Counted from the first letter of the stretch, positions 1 to 9,999 are shown. The stretch is DNA of 47,213 nucleotides from a bacterium (GCA_003242735.1 QGVH01000029.1:1-47213); one strand, 5' to 3'. Program-made: numbers and translations. Notes: generated by a model from the sequence alone, not told the origin.

Positions 1-36
1 GCGGCTCGGCGCGCTCAACGGCGGCGATCGGAGGTG

Positions 37-2763
37 TCACATCGCCTTCAGCGCCTCGACCGGATCGATCCGCCCTGCCCGACGGGCGGGCACGTAGCTG
101 GCCAGGAGGGCCACGCCGAGCAGCAGCGCCGCCGCCGACACGAACGCGAGCGGATCGGCCGGGCTCACCTGGTAGAGCAGGCTGCGCAGGAAGCGCGTGA
201 GCGCGAATGCGGCGAGCAGCCCTGCGACCATCCCGGCGAGTGCAATGCGCGCACCGTCGCCGACGACCATCCGGACCACCTGGCCGGGTGTCGCACCCAG
301 CGCGATGCGCACGCCGAGCTCTTGCGTCCGTCGCCTCACGCTGTACGAGAGGATGCCGTAGATCCCGATCACGCCGAGCGCCAGCGCGGTGAGGGCACCC
401 ACGAGCAGCAGCAGCATCGTGAGCCGTGCCTGCGCCATCGAACGCGCGACGACGTCCTCCAGCAGGCCGACCCGGGCCATCACCAGCTTCGGATCGACCT
501 CGTCGATCGCCCTGCGGATCGCGGGCACCAGCGACAACGGGTCGAGCCGCGTCCGCACGATGTACATCTCATCGCTCGGGATGTAGACGTGCACCATGAA
601 CGTGACGGTGTCGGCCTGCGGCGGGTAGATGTTCGGGAAGTACATCACCCGGGAGGGCCCCTCGGCGAGCCCCTGGCTCGGCACGTCGCCGACCACGCCG
701 ACCACCGTGTACGGCGGGTACTCGGACGTGCCGGCCCAGCGCACCCGCCGGCCGATGGGATCCTCATCGCCGAACAGCGCACGCGCGAGCGATGCGCTCA
801 GGATCACGCCGTGTGCGTCCCGGCTCGTGTCGATGCGCTGGAACGTGCGGCCGCGGAGGAGCGGGATGCCCATCGCCTCGAAGTAGCCGGGCGTCGCGAA
901 ACCGTGGAGCGCGTACGGCGCCTCGGTGCTGTCGCCAGGCGGCCGGTCTGCCGCCACGATGCGATCGTTGTGATACGCCGGCACGGGCGTGAGCGGGAAG
1001 TTCGCCATGCTGGCTGCTTCCACGGCGTCGACGCCCGGCAACGCCCGCAGCCGCTCCAGGATCTCGTGGTGCACCCGGCTCGAGCGATGGTAGTCCCCGT
1101 ACTCGGTGGCCGGGATCGGCAGGTAGAAGGTCAGCGCGCCTTCTGGCCTGAAGCCCAGCTCGACCTGGTGCAGCCGCGAGAAGCTCCGCGCCATGAGCGC
1201 GGAACCGACCAGCAGCGTGAGCGCCAGCGCCACCTGCGCGGCGACCAGCACCCGCCGCCCGGCCTGCTCCCTCGGCCCGGCGGTCATACGGCCGGCCGCA
1301 CCCGTGAGCGCGCCCTCGAACCCCGGCCGTCTCACCGCCGCGAGCGGGACCGCGGCCAGGAGCACGCCGGTCGCGAGGGCCAGGCCGGCCGCGAATGCCA
1401 GGGCGGCGCCATCCATCCCGACCTCGCCCAGCCGTGGGATCTGCCCCGCGTCGAAGCCGAAGCAGAGCCGCACCGCCACGCTCCCGAGCGCGACCCCCAG
1501 CGTACCTCCGGCCGCGGCGATCAGGATGCTCTCGCTCAGGAAGCGACGCGCGAGCCGCGCGGCCGTCGCGCCGAGCGCGCGCTCTACGGCCACCTCCATG
1601 CGCTGGCGCTCCGCGCGCGCCAGCGAGAGGCTCGTCGCGTTCGCCCACGTGATCAACAGCAGGAACGCGCCGGTGGCCGCCAGCAGCAGCAGCGGCACAC
1701 GAACATCGCCCACGATCGCCGTCTTCAAGGGGACGACGACACTGCGCAGCCCCATCCGCTCGAGTCGCGCCGCCGTCACGTCCGGGTAGACGTCGGGCAA
1801 CGTCCGGATCAGCCGGTCCAGGTCCCGCTGCGCCTGCTCGATCGAGACGCCGGGCGCGAGCCGGGCGACGCCGTTCATGTAGAGGTCGCCCACGTCGGCG
1901 CTCGGGCCGTACTCGCTGAGCACCCAGTCCGTATCCCACGCGGCCCACACCTGCGTCTCCGGGTGTGGGAAGTGGAAGCCGGGCGGCATCACACCCACGA
2001 CCACCTGCGGCACGCGATCGAGCTCGATCGTGCGGCCGATCACGCCTGGGTCCGCGCCGTAGCGCCGCACCCAGAGGTCGTGGCTGATCAGCGCGGCGTA
2101 GCGCTCGCCGATCGCGAGATCCTCGGCGGTGGGGAGACGCCCGAGCTGCGGCGCCACGCCCAGCGTGGGAAGGAGCCCCAGTGAGGACAGCGCCACCCGG
2201 ACCTGCTCCGGTGCTCCGCCGTCGCTGAGCGTGTAGATGTGCTCGACGTAGGCGCCAATGCCGTCGAAGACGCGGTTGTGATCGCGGTAGTGCGCGAGCG
2301 TGCCGTGGGAGAGTCCCGTCATCGCGAGCTCGACGCCGGACGCCGCGTGCCCCACCTGCACGAGCCGGCCCGAGTCCGGGTACGGCAGCGGCCGGATCAG
2401 CACCGCGTTCACCAGCGCGAACACCGCCGTCATGACGCCGATGCCCAGCGCCACCGTCACCACGACGGGCAGCGAGAACCCCGGTTCGCGTACCAGCCTG
2501 CGCACGCCCTGACGGACGTCGCGCGCGAGGTCCTCGAGCCGCTGCACCCCTCGCGCCGCGCGCGTCGCTTCCGCGACCTGCGTCACGCCACCCAGTCGGA
2601 GGTAGGCCTGCCGCCGCGCCTCCGCCGGGCTCAACCCGCGCCGCAGGTTCGCCTCGATCTCCATCTCGAGGTGGAAGCGCAGCTCCTCCTCCAGCTCCCG
2701 GTCCTCGCGCGCCCGCTGCACCAAGGCCCGGAGACGCTCTCTCAGCTCCGCGATCAGGCGCAC
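37..2763 (-). CDS. ADOP-family ABC transporter permease (MacB/FtsX type)
   Basis: A 908-residue membrane protein. Residues 1-80 form the soluble helical N-terminal segment of acidobacterial duplicated orphan permeases (ELEEELRFHLEMEI). A first membrane helix near residues 97-125 (VVVTVALGIGVMTAVFALV) is followed by a large periplasmic MacB-like domain, an FtsX block, a second periplasmic domain and a C-terminal FtsX block (GVRIALGATPGQVV). This duplicated layout and length fit the family. The family is thought to move or sense envelope substrates, but the substrate is unknown. The start is GTG at 2763 with AGGAGG a few bases upstream. No ATPase gene is adjacent, as usual for orphan permeases. 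The PadR gene just upstream on the same strand is the usual partner and probable regulator. Confidence 0.93.
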   Translation of the reverse strand: MRLIAELRERLRALVQRAREDRELEEELRFHLEMEIEANLRRGLSPAEARRQAYLRLGGVTQVAEATRAARGVQRLEDLARDVRQGVRRLVREPGFSLPVVVTVALGIGVMTAVFALVNAVLIRPLPYPDSGRLVQVGHAASGVELAMTGLSHGTLAHYRDHNRVFDGIGAYVEHIYTLSDGGAPEQVRVALSSLGLLPTLGVAPQLGRLPTAEDLAIGERYAALISHDLWVRRYGADPGVIGRTIELDRVPQVVVGVMPPGFHFPHPETQVWAAWDTDWVLSEYGPSADVGDLYMNGVARLAPGVSIEQAQRDLDRLIRTLPDVYPDVTAARLERMGLRSVVVPLKTAIVGDVRVPLLLLAATGAFLLLITWANATSLSLARAERQRMEVAVERALGATAARLARRFLSESILIAAAGGTLGVALGSVAVRLCFGFDAGQIPRLGEVGMDGAALAFAAGLALATGVLLAAVPLAAVRRPGFEGALTGAAGRMTAGPREQAGRRVLVAAQVALALTLLVGSALMARSFSRLHQVELGFRPEGALTFYLPIPATEYGDYHRSSRVHHEILERLRALPGVDAVEAASMANFPLTPVPAYHNDRIVAADRPPGDSTEAPYALHGFATPGYFEAMGIPLLRGRTFQRIDTSRDAHGVILSASLARALFGDEDPIGRRVRWAGTSEYPPYTVVGVVGDVPSQGLAEGPSRVMYFPNIYPPQADTVTFMVHVYIPSDEMYIVRTRLDPLSLVPAIRRAIDEVDPKLVMARVGLLEDVVARSMAQARLTMLLLLVGALTALALGVIGIYGILSYSVRRRTQELGVRIALGATPGQVVRMVVGDGARIALAGMVAGLLAAFALTRFLRSLLYQVSPADPLAFVSAAALLLGVALLASYVPARRAGRIDPVEALKAM

Positions 2764-2997
2764 GGGTACCTCCTACGATCGTCGGGTGAATCCACTCGGG
2801 CCTCGCCCGCGGTCAGCCCGGGGGCGCGCGGCCGCTCCGTCACGCGCAGCGGTGGAGCGCACACCGGAAAACACAGACGTCCGCCCTCCGCCGGCTCCGC
2901 GCCGCTGCATGCCGCTGGACCCGCGCCCGCTCCGCCGGAGCTCTGCGCCTCCTCCGCGGCCCAGCTCAGCGAAGGCCGCCGGCGCGGGTGACCGTTG

Positions 2998-3336
2998 CTA
3001 CGCCCCCTGCCACTCCAGCACGCGGTTCACTGCCTGCGACGCGCGGGCCCAATTCTCCTGCTCTCGCTCCAACTGCCGCGAACCGGCTGGCGTCAGCATG
3101 TAGTAGCGCGCCCGCCGGTTGTTCTCCGTCACCCGCCACTCCGACCGGATCAACCCCTTTCGCTTCATCCGCTGCAACGCCGGGTACAGCGAGCCCTGGC
3201 TCACGCGGAACACGTCCTGGCTCATCTGCTCGATCCGCTGCGCCAGCCCCCAGCCGTGCATCGGCCCCAGCGACAGCGCCTTCAGCACGAGCATCTCGAG
3301 CGTCCCCTGGAGCAGCTCCTGCTGCCGTTCCGCCAT
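2998..3336 (-). CDS. PadR-family transcriptional regulator
   Basis: A 112-residue winged-helix protein matching the compact PadR class: LLQGTLEMLVLKAL at the N-terminus, GSLYPALQRMKRKGLI in the recognition/wing region, and a C-terminal dimerisation helix (SRQLEREQENWARASQAVNRVL). I chose ATG 3336 over the adjacent GTG 3339 because AGGAGG sits six bases before the ATG. It lies 234 bp upstream of the ADOP permease on the same strand, the common pairing in Acidobacteria and Gemmatimonadota, so it probably represses that gene and itself. The effector is unknown. Confidence 0.92.
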   Translation of the reverse strand: MAERQQELLQGTLEMLVLKALSLGPMHGWGLAQRIEQMSQDVFRVSQGSLYPALQRMKRKGLIRSEWRVTENNRRARYYMLTPAGSRQLEREQENWARASQAVNRVLEWQGA

Positions 3337-3364
3337 CACACCCCTCCTTCAGGCATTCTGGAGA

Positions 3365-3393
3365 AGACTACCGGAACTCCTTCAGATTGTCAA
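3365..3393 (-). promoter_or_regulatory. Sigma-70-like promoter of the padR gene
   Basis: On the minus strand TTGACA (3393-3388) is followed after exactly 17 bases by TAGTCT (3370-3365), about 29 bp before the padR start. A 9-bp direct repeat, CTCCTTCAG on the plus strand, occurs at 3344-3352 (overlapping the ribosome binding site) and 3377-3385 (inside the promoter spacer). That arrangement suits autorepression, but the operator role is inference. Confidence 0.6.
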
Positions 3394-3543
3394 GAGAAGA
3401 GCGGCGCCCATCCGTCCGGCGCTACCCTACCCCGTCCTGCGGCAAACCCTCACGAGAGAATCCACCACTGCCCGACTGTGCGCGCGGGCACGGCCACACA
3501 TCCTTCGGGCACAATCGAACCCCAACCCCACCAGGAGGGCACT

Positions 3544-3996
3544 ATGGTCCTGCTACCCGCACCCCCGCGCCTGCCGCTGCTCCAGCGTGCGAGGCGCGAC
3601 CCGTTCGATGAATGGTTCCGCGCGCTGTGGCGCTTCCCATGGGGCGCAGAGGAGCCCCAGACCACGGACTGGGGTCCGGCCGTCGAACTGACGGAGGAAA
3701 ACGGCTTCTACCAGCTCACGGCCGAGCTCCCCGGGATGAAGCCCGAAGACGTCGAGATCACGATCGAGGACAACGTCCTCACGCTGAAGGGGAAGAAGGA
3801 GGAGGAGAAGGAGGAGAAGGACAGGCACTACCACATCTCGGAGCGGCGGTACGGCGAGTTCCAGCGGTCGTTCCTGCTGCCTCGCTCGATCGCGACGGAT
3901 GAGATCCGCGCCGAGATGAAGGACGGCGTGCTCAAGGTGACGTTGCCGAAGCTGCAGGAGGCGGTGGGGCGGCGGATCGAGATCCAGGCAGGCTGA
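3544..3996 (+). CDS. hsp20: Hsp20/alpha-crystallin family small heat shock protein
   Basis: A 150-residue small heat shock protein, an ATP-independent holdase that keeps unfolding proteins soluble in the cytoplasm. After a variable N-terminal arm of about 40 residues comes the alpha-crystallin domain: VELTEENGFYQLTAELPGM, KPEDVEITIEDNVLTLKG, a charged lysine/glutamate loop, then GEFQRSFLLPRSI and DGVLKVTLPK. Length is normal for bacterial members. The open frame extends further upstream, but ATG 3544 has AGGAGG at 3533-3538 and aligns with the family start. It is divergent from padR and followed by an HPF-like gene, so the pair may form a stress unit. Confidence 0.94.
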   Translation: MVLLPAPPRLPLLQRARRDPFDEWFRALWRFPWGAEEPQTTDWGPAVELTEENGFYQLTAELPGMKPEDVEITIEDNVLTLKGKKEEEKEEKDRHYHISERRYGEFQRSFLLPRSIATDEIRAEMKDGVLKVTLPKLQEAVGRRIEIQAG

Positions 3997-4007
3997 CCGG
4001 CGAGCCG

Positions 4008-4078
4008 CGTGGGCGTTGCGCGCCCGGCGGGGCTCACTGCGGGTCTCGCTCCGCACTCAACGGTGAGCAACGCCCACG
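4008..4078 (+). other. Long inverted repeat between hsp20 and the hibernation factor gene
   Basis: A perfect 12-bp inverted repeat, CGTGGGCGTTGC at 4008-4019 and GCAACGCCCACG at 4067-4078, encloses a 47-base interval that itself holds shorter complementary pieces (GCTCAC/GTGAGC). It lies just after the hsp20 stop. It could fold in RNA as a processing or termination structure. There is no T tract. Confidence 0.5.
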
Positions 4079-4111
4079 CCGCCACCGGCACCGGCGGCCG
4101 GCCGCGACCGG

Positions 4112-4139
4112 GCCGTGCCGCCGCTGAGGGCGGCACGGC
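4112..4139 (+). terminator. Strong GC hairpin upstream of the HPF-like gene
   Basis: A perfect 11-bp stem, GCCGTGCCGCC at 4112-4122 paired with GGCGGCACGGC at 4129-4139, with a six-base loop. No T tract follows, so it is either a weak or Rho-assisted terminator for hsp20 or a 5' UTR structure of the next gene, whose ribosome binding site starts about 15 bases later. Confidence 0.45.
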
Positions 4140-4167
4140 TCACAACCACCTCAGCGAGGGAGGGGAT

Positions 4168-4512
4168 ATGAAACGGCACATGACGACCAAGGGTTTCGCG
4201 CTCACGCCCGCAGACGCAGCGCAGCTCGATCGTCGCGTCGCGCGTCTGGAGAAGCGGCTGCGGACGTTCAACCCCGACCTCGTCCACCTCCAGGTCGTGA
4301 TCGAGAAACACCCCCGCCGTGAGGAGTACACGGGCAGCGTGCGCCTCGCCCTGCTCGAGCAGGTGCTGACCGCGAGCCGCAACACGGCTACGAGCGTCCG
4401 CACCCTGCTGTCGGAGGTGTTCGCCGACATCGAGGCCCAGCTCGACCGGCTGAAGGCGGCGCTGCGCGGCGAGACCGCGCGTGGCCGCGTGCGCAAGCTC
4501 GTTGCCCGCTGA
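4168..4512 (+). CDS. hpf: HPF/RaiA-like ribosome-associated protein
   Basis: A 114-residue basic protein resembling the short ribosome hibernation promoting factors, which bind the 30S decoding region and drive or stabilise inactive ribosomes. Visible features are the N-terminal LTPADAAQLDRRVARLEKRLR helix, a strand LVHLQVVIEKHPRREEYTGSVRLAL, and a C-terminal helix around DIEAQLDRLKAAL. Start ATG 4168 is preceded by GAGGGAGGGG. The similarity is moderate, so the family call is better supported than the exact function. Its position after hsp20 suits a stress or stationary-phase role. Confidence 0.7.
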   Translation: MKRHMTTKGFALTPADAAQLDRRVARLEKRLRTFNPDLVHLQVVIEKHPRREEYTGSVRLALLEQVLTASRNTATSVRTLLSEVFADIEAQLDRLKAALRGETARGRVRKLVAR

Positions 4513-4546
4513 CCCGTCTGCGGGGAGGCGGCGCGATCGGCGAAGC

Positions 4547-5458
4547 TCAGTCCGCATCGAGCGTGCAGACGAGTCGCGAGATCGGGCCGGCCTCCCCGCC
4601 GCGCTCCTCGCTCGAGAGCAGCACCGTGCCGTCCGCGCGGATGTCGACCCCCTCCCCTTGCGGCTCCGCGAGCATGTGGAGGTCGACGGGCTCCCCGATC
4701 GGAGTGAGCCGGCCATCGTCCAGCCGATAGAGCCGGAGGTTGACGTACGTACGGATCACCACGTGCCGCCCATCCGGCGTGGCGCCCGCGCCCGTGACGT
4801 GCAGGAGTGCGAACGGCGCGTCATCGGTCAACCGGGCGACCGGCTCCAGTACCGCGACGGTGTCGGCAGGTAGCGGAGTCGGCGTGCGGTAGAGAGTGAC
4901 AGGGCTCGTGCGTCCCTTGCTCACGATGTACACGCGGGCGTCCGGCGTGTCCGGCGTGACGAACAGCGCCTCGGCATCGCGCGGCCCCTCGGGGAAACGC
5001 AGGCGGAAGCGCTCGGCGGGTTGCGTTGTCGTGTCCGACGGATCGGGCTCGGGGACACGGTAGACCGTTACGGCCTCGCGCCGTTCGTTGTTGTCGCCGG
5101 TGTCCGCGATGTAGAGGCACTCGCCCGCCGGGCACGGCCCGAGCGCGATGTCTTCCCAGTCCACGTTCTCCGCGCCGGTCACCCGTACGCGCCCGAGAAC
5201 GGCGCCCGTCGAATCCACGGCGAAGACCTCCGGCTCGCCGCCCGAGTCGTTGTGCAGCCAGAGCACCCCCGGGTGGCGCCGGCTGGCCGCAAGTCCACTC
5301 GCCTCGGCGAGCTCGGCCGGGAGTACGCCCACGCGCTCCGGCCGCAGGCACGGAACCACGCCGGACGCGGCGCCGTCCGGCGCCATGCAACCCGCGAGGA
5401 ACACGACCACCGCGATGCACACGAGCGCGCGCGTCGCGTTTCGATCGACGTCGTCCAC
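4547..5458 (-). CDS. Lipoprotein with predicted beta-propeller fold, function unknown
   Basis: A 303-residue predicted lipoprotein. GTG 5458 gives a short signal peptide ending in the lipobox LAGC; upstream in-frame residues look non-native. The body has repeated propeller-like strands (SGLAASRRHPGVLWLHNDSGGEPEVFAVD, LYIADTGDNNERREAVTVYRV, ARVYIVSKGRTSP, DGRHVVIRTYVNLRLYRL), recalling SdiA-regulated or phytase-like propellers. No catalytic motif is recognisable. It probably acts at the cell envelope as a binding or scaffold protein. It lies tail-to-tail with the HPF-like gene and just downstream of a second, broken propeller lipoprotein. Confidence 0.8.
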   Translation of the reverse strand: MDDVDRNATRALVCIAVVVFLAGCMAPDGAASGVVPCLRPERVGVLPAELAEASGLAASRRHPGVLWLHNDSGGEPEVFAVDSTGAVLGRVRVTGAENVDWEDIALGPCPAGECLYIADTGDNNERREAVTVYRVPEPDPSDTTTQPAERFRLRFPEGPRDAEALFVTPDTPDARVYIVSKGRTSPVTLYRTPTPLPADTVAVLEPVARLTDDAPFALLHVTGAGATPDGRHVVIRTYVNLRLYRLDDGRLTPIGEPVDLHMLAEPQGEGVDIRADGTVLLSSEERGGEAGPISRLVCTLDAD

Positions 5459-5585
5459 TCCTCTCCGCCTCTCGCGTTGAGTATCCGGGCTGGCCGCCAC
5501 GCCTGTGCGAGTCTCGAGACCCGCAACGTCCCGCAATCACGCGGCAACCCGCACGGCGGACGGCGCGGCCAGCGTCGAGGACAGC

Positions 5586-6345
5586 TTACTCGAAAACGGG
5601 CCGCAACGCGAGGATCTGTGGCGCGGGGTCTTCGTACTCGATGTAGAAGATGCCGTCCGCGTAGGCGAGGGCGCTGCTCTTGCGCGGCAGCAGGAGGGTG
5701 CGGCGGTCGCGGCAGTCGCGTGCGTCGTATTCGTCCAGCAGTCGGAGAGCATCTGCCGTGCGGCCGCGCGCCAGCACGAGCACGCTGGAGTCGCCACCGC
5801 GAGGGCGACGGCCCAGATCGGGAGCTGCGGCAGGGGACGGCGATCGCCGATCGGGAACGGCTCGGCCTCGACCAGCCGCCCCTCCGCACCGCAGCTCGCG
5901 GTGATCGTACACGAGCAGCCGGTCGCCCCCCCGGGAACGTGGCCGCCCACGTGGCGCCATTGGCGGAGACGGCGGCCGCGGTCTGGAAGAGGAACGGGTT
6001 CGGGGCGTCTTGCACCTCCGCGATCGGCGTCGCACCGCCCGCGAGCACGCGGCCATCGGCGCCGATCGCGGCGAAGAGCCATCCGGGTCTCGAGAAGCCG
6101 GTGACCAGCGTCTGACCCTGGAGCGGCATCACGTCGCGCCCGCCGATGTCGTGGAGCGGGATGTGCTCCCGCCGCCCAGCTCGAAGACCGTGTCCCAGCG
6201 GACCGTCGCCACCACACGCTGTCGCGGCGCCGTGGTCTGGCGGACGACGGCCTCGCCGGCATCCTGCACAGCATCACGCTGGCAACCCGCCGCGAGGAGG
6301 GCGATCCCGCAGAAGGCCGCCCCGAACGTTCGACGGCAGCGGGAG
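5586..6345 (-). pseudogene. Propeller-type lipoprotein gene broken by four frameshifts
   Basis: Joining three frames gives one coherent protein. It starts with a lipoprotein signal (FCGIALLAAGC), continues through VVATVRWDTVFELGG, then EHIPLHDIGG, GWLFAAIGADGRVLAGG, DRLLVYDHREL, EGRLVEAEPFPIGD and SVLVLARGRTADALRLLDEY, and ends with FYIEYEDPAPQILAL before the stop at 5586. Frame changes are needed near 6165, at the 7-base C run 5928-5934, near 5876, and near 5800. The protein resembles 6-bladed propeller lipoproteins. No start codon is evident, so the 5' boundary is approximate. Four indels in under 600 bp indicate either decay or local sequencing error. Confidence 0.7.
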
Positions 6346-6493
6346 CGACGCGACCTCCCGTGGCGTGATCCCCAGCACGCCGCCCCCGGCCAGCGATCCG
6401 GCGGCTCGGCTCCACGACTCCCACTCCACCTGCGACCATGGCACCCACGACGCTCGATCCAACGGTGCACGCCCACGCCGCCTCCGCCTACGC

Positions 6494-6525
6494 TTGCATA
6501 TCGTTGCAAGTTTTTGCATCATAAT
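6494..6525 (+). promoter_or_regulatory. AT-rich patch with three TTGCA copies at 10-bp spacing
   Basis: TTGCA occurs at 6494, 6504 and 6514, exactly one helical turn apart, in an otherwise GC-rich region. The copies also form overlapping dyads (TTGCA/TGCAA at 6494-6509). A CATAAT hexamer at 6520-6525 could be a -10 box, but no -35 box sits at 16-18 bp. Phased short repeats next to a -10 suggest a regulator binding site in front of the prfC leader. Confidence 0.45.
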
Positions 6526-6536
6526 GGCTTGGCTAC

Positions 6537-6573
6537 GCTCCGGCAGCGGCGGTCCAGCGGCCGCCGTCGGAGC
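6537..6573 (+). ncRNA. Leader hairpin upstream of prfC (possible attenuator or small RNA)
   Basis: GCTCCG (6537-6542) pairs with CGGAGC (6568-6573), and CGGCGG (6547-6552) with CCGCCG (6561-6566), forming a bulged hairpin. It is followed 10 bases later by an intrinsic terminator. A transcript starting near 6532 and ending near 6618 would be about 87 nt: either an independent small RNA or an attenuated prfC leader. No known riboswitch consensus was recognised. Confidence 0.35.
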
Positions 6574-6583
6574 CACGGCCACG

Positions 6584-6618
6584 CGCCCCGGGGGCGAGCT
6601 ACCCGACGGGGCGTTTTT
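6584..6618 (+). terminator. Intrinsic terminator between promoter-like region and prfC
   Basis: CGCCCCG at 6584-6590 pairs with CGGGGCG at 6607-6613, followed directly by five T (6614-6618). This is a textbook Rho-independent terminator on the plus strand, yet no plus-strand gene ends here. It sits about 90 bp before the prfC start and so would act in the prfC leader or end a small RNA. Confidence 0.6.
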
Positions 6619-6706
6619 CACGCATGTTCGCCGGCCCCGCGCCGCGCGCATTACGGCTCCTGGCCCGCGCGCTCGCGGGAACGCCGCACGGGAGAAACGG
6701 GAGGAG

Positions 6707-8293
<1,587 letters not shown>

Positions 8294-8294
8294 G

Positions 8295-8969
8295 GGGCGC
8301 GGCACGGTCCAGTCCGTGGACCCGGCGACGGGCGAGGCGGTGGAGCCCGTGGATCCGCTGGCGCGGTCCCGTGGCGCCGAGGTGGGGTTCCTTGCCATGC
8401 CGGCCGCTGGCTGGCACACCACACTCGCCGTCTGGGGTGTCGAGCTGGAGAGCGAGCTGCTCTTCGTCGGCGATGCAGGCACGACCGAGCCGAGCGACGC
8501 GAGCGGCCGCATCGGCCTGACCTGGGCGAACTTCTGGCGGCCCCTGCCCCAGCTCCGCGTGGACCTGGACGCCTCGTTCGCGCGCGCACGGTTCCACGAA
8601 CTGACCGCCGGTGAAGACCGAATCCCCGGCGCCCTCGAACGGGTGATCACCGCCGGGATCGCGTGGGAGCCGCTTGCCTCCGGGCCGCACGCGGCCCTCC
8701 GGATCCGCCACTTTGGCGAGTATCCGCTGACCGAGGACGGGTCTGTCCGCGCGCCGGCGACTTCCCTCCTCGACCTCAACATCGGCTGGACCCGCGGGCC
8801 GTTCAGGATCAGCGCGAGCGTGCTGAACCGGCTGGACGCACGGGACGCGGACATCGCGTACTTCTATGCGTCGCGTCTGCCCGGCGAGCCGCTCGGAGGC
8901 GTCGAGGACATGCACTTCCCCCCCGTCGAGCCGCGACAGATCCGGCTCACGCTCTCCTGGGGATACTGA
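8295..8969 (+). pseudogene. C-terminal fragment of a TonB-dependent receptor
   Basis: About 225 codons encode the last beta-strands of a TonB-dependent outer-membrane receptor: DPLARSRGAEVGFLAM, TLAVWGVELESELLFVGDAG, DLDASFARARFHE, LLDLNIGWTRGPFRISASVLN and a terminal PRQIRLTLSWGY ending in an aromatic residue as barrel proteins do. Plug, TonB box and most of the barrel are missing. The fragment begins within a few bases of the prfC stop in another frame, so the 5' part was removed by deletion or rearrangement at that point. GTG 8316 could allow coupled translation, but a lone barrel end without a signal peptide is unlikely to work. Confidence 0.8.
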
Positions 8970-9513
8970 GCGGGGGCGCAGAGCGAGGACCCCGGCAACG
9001 GCCCCACGGCCCACGATCCCGCGGGGGTACACGGTCTGCGGCACGGTCTGCCCGCTCCCGTCGCGCGCGGCTCCGCCGCGTGCTCCATCACGGCGAGCCC
9101 CAGATCCGCGCCGCACGGATCGCGTACGAGGGCGAGTTCCGCACAGGGCTCGGTGCGCCGACCGCTCAGGCGACCGGCGGGCCGTCCGATCCTCACGCCG
9201 TATCCGCGTTGATCCGATTTCCGTCCGGTTTCCGACAAGGCCGAATGGAAGGCAGTGGGTCGCGGCTGGCGGGCGCTCCCTGGCGCCCGTCGCCGCCTCC
9301 GCTCGCGCGTGATCGGGAACCTGGTTTCGCGGACGGCAACCCGATGACCGCTACGTCCTCCGCCCCTCGGCCTGGCCGCGGCCGCCGCCTGCGCCGCGGC
9401 CCGTCCCGCGCCGCCGCAGCGCTGCGCGCGCTCGGCGTGGGGCCGGCGCGCCCGCGGCGCGACGTCGCCCCCGAACGCCGGCACCGCCCCGCCGGATCGG
9501 GGTAAATGAGGGC
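8970..9513. other. 544-bp interval without a convincing gene
   Basis: The interval between the TonB-receptor relic and the DUF983 gene is very GC-rich. Open frames on both strands are arginine/proline/alanine-rich and lack ribosome binding sites or domain features. I see no RNA gene, repeat or clear promoter. Confidence 0.5.
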
Positions 9514-9963
9514 ATGAGCTCGGACACCCATGACGTCGTCGCCACGATCGGCCTCGCCGCGGGCGACTTCAGCGCCCGCCGGCTCTGGTTGCTCCTCTGG
9601 AGGGGGATGCGCCGGCGGTGCCCCAACTGCGACGCGGGCAATGCGTTCGAGTCCTGGTTCCGGCTGCGCCCGCGCTGCCTCGCCTGCGGCCTCCGCCTCG
9701 ACCGCGGAGAGAACGACTTCTTCCTCGGCGCCTTCACACTGAACTTCGTGACGGCGGAGCTCGCGCTCTGCGCGTTCATGTTCGCCGTCATCGTCGCGCT
9801 CTGGCCCGACGTGCCCTGGGACTTCGTCCTCTACGGGGGCGCCGTGTTGATGGTCATCATGCCGCTCCTCTTCTACCCGTTTTCCCGCACCATCTGGCTG
9901 GCCATCGACCTGGCGTTCCGCCCCGCAACCGGGCGGGAGTTCCGGGGGCCCGAGGCCGGGTAG
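9514..9963 (+). CDS. DUF983 family membrane protein
   Basis: A 149-residue protein of the DUF983 family. A zinc-ribbon-like module near residues 35-60 has two cysteine pairs (RRCPNC and RCLACGLRL), followed by FFLGAFTLNFVTAELALCAF and a second hydrophobic stretch (DFVLYGGAVLMVIMPLLFYPF), giving two membrane helices, then the typical basic TIWLAIDLAFRP. The family is often found near respiratory and cytochrome oxidase genes, but its function is not established. It is followed by a hairpin and then the ABC operon promoter, so it looks monocistronic. Confidence 0.88.
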   Translation: MSSDTHDVVATIGLAAGDFSARRLWLLLWRGMRRRCPNCDAGNAFESWFRLRPRCLACGLRLDRGENDFFLGAFTLNFVTAELALCAFMFAVIVALWPDVPWDFVLYGGAVLMVIMPLLFYPFSRTIWLAIDLAFRPATGREFRGPEAG

Positions 9964-9973
9964 CCATCGAGTA

Positions 9974-9999
9974 GGCGGGCCGGCCTCGCTCGGCCCGCC
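9974..9999 (+). terminator. Hairpin after the DUF983 gene
   Basis: GGCGGGCCG (9974-9982) pairs with CGGCCCGCC (9991-9999) across an eight-base loop, ten bases after the stop. No T tract follows. It probably ends the DUF983 transcript. Confidence 0.5.

Noticed and set aside
34..2184. Long plus-strand open frame of 716 codons
   Set aside because: It is antisense to the ADOP permease, rich in arginine, histidine and proline, without domains or a ribosome binding site. High-GC codon usage leaves such frames open.
6537..6618. Known riboswitch class in the prfC leader
   Set aside because: The hairpins do not show conserved cores of classes I know (for example fluoride, guanidine or SAM types), so I leave it as an unassigned structured RNA.
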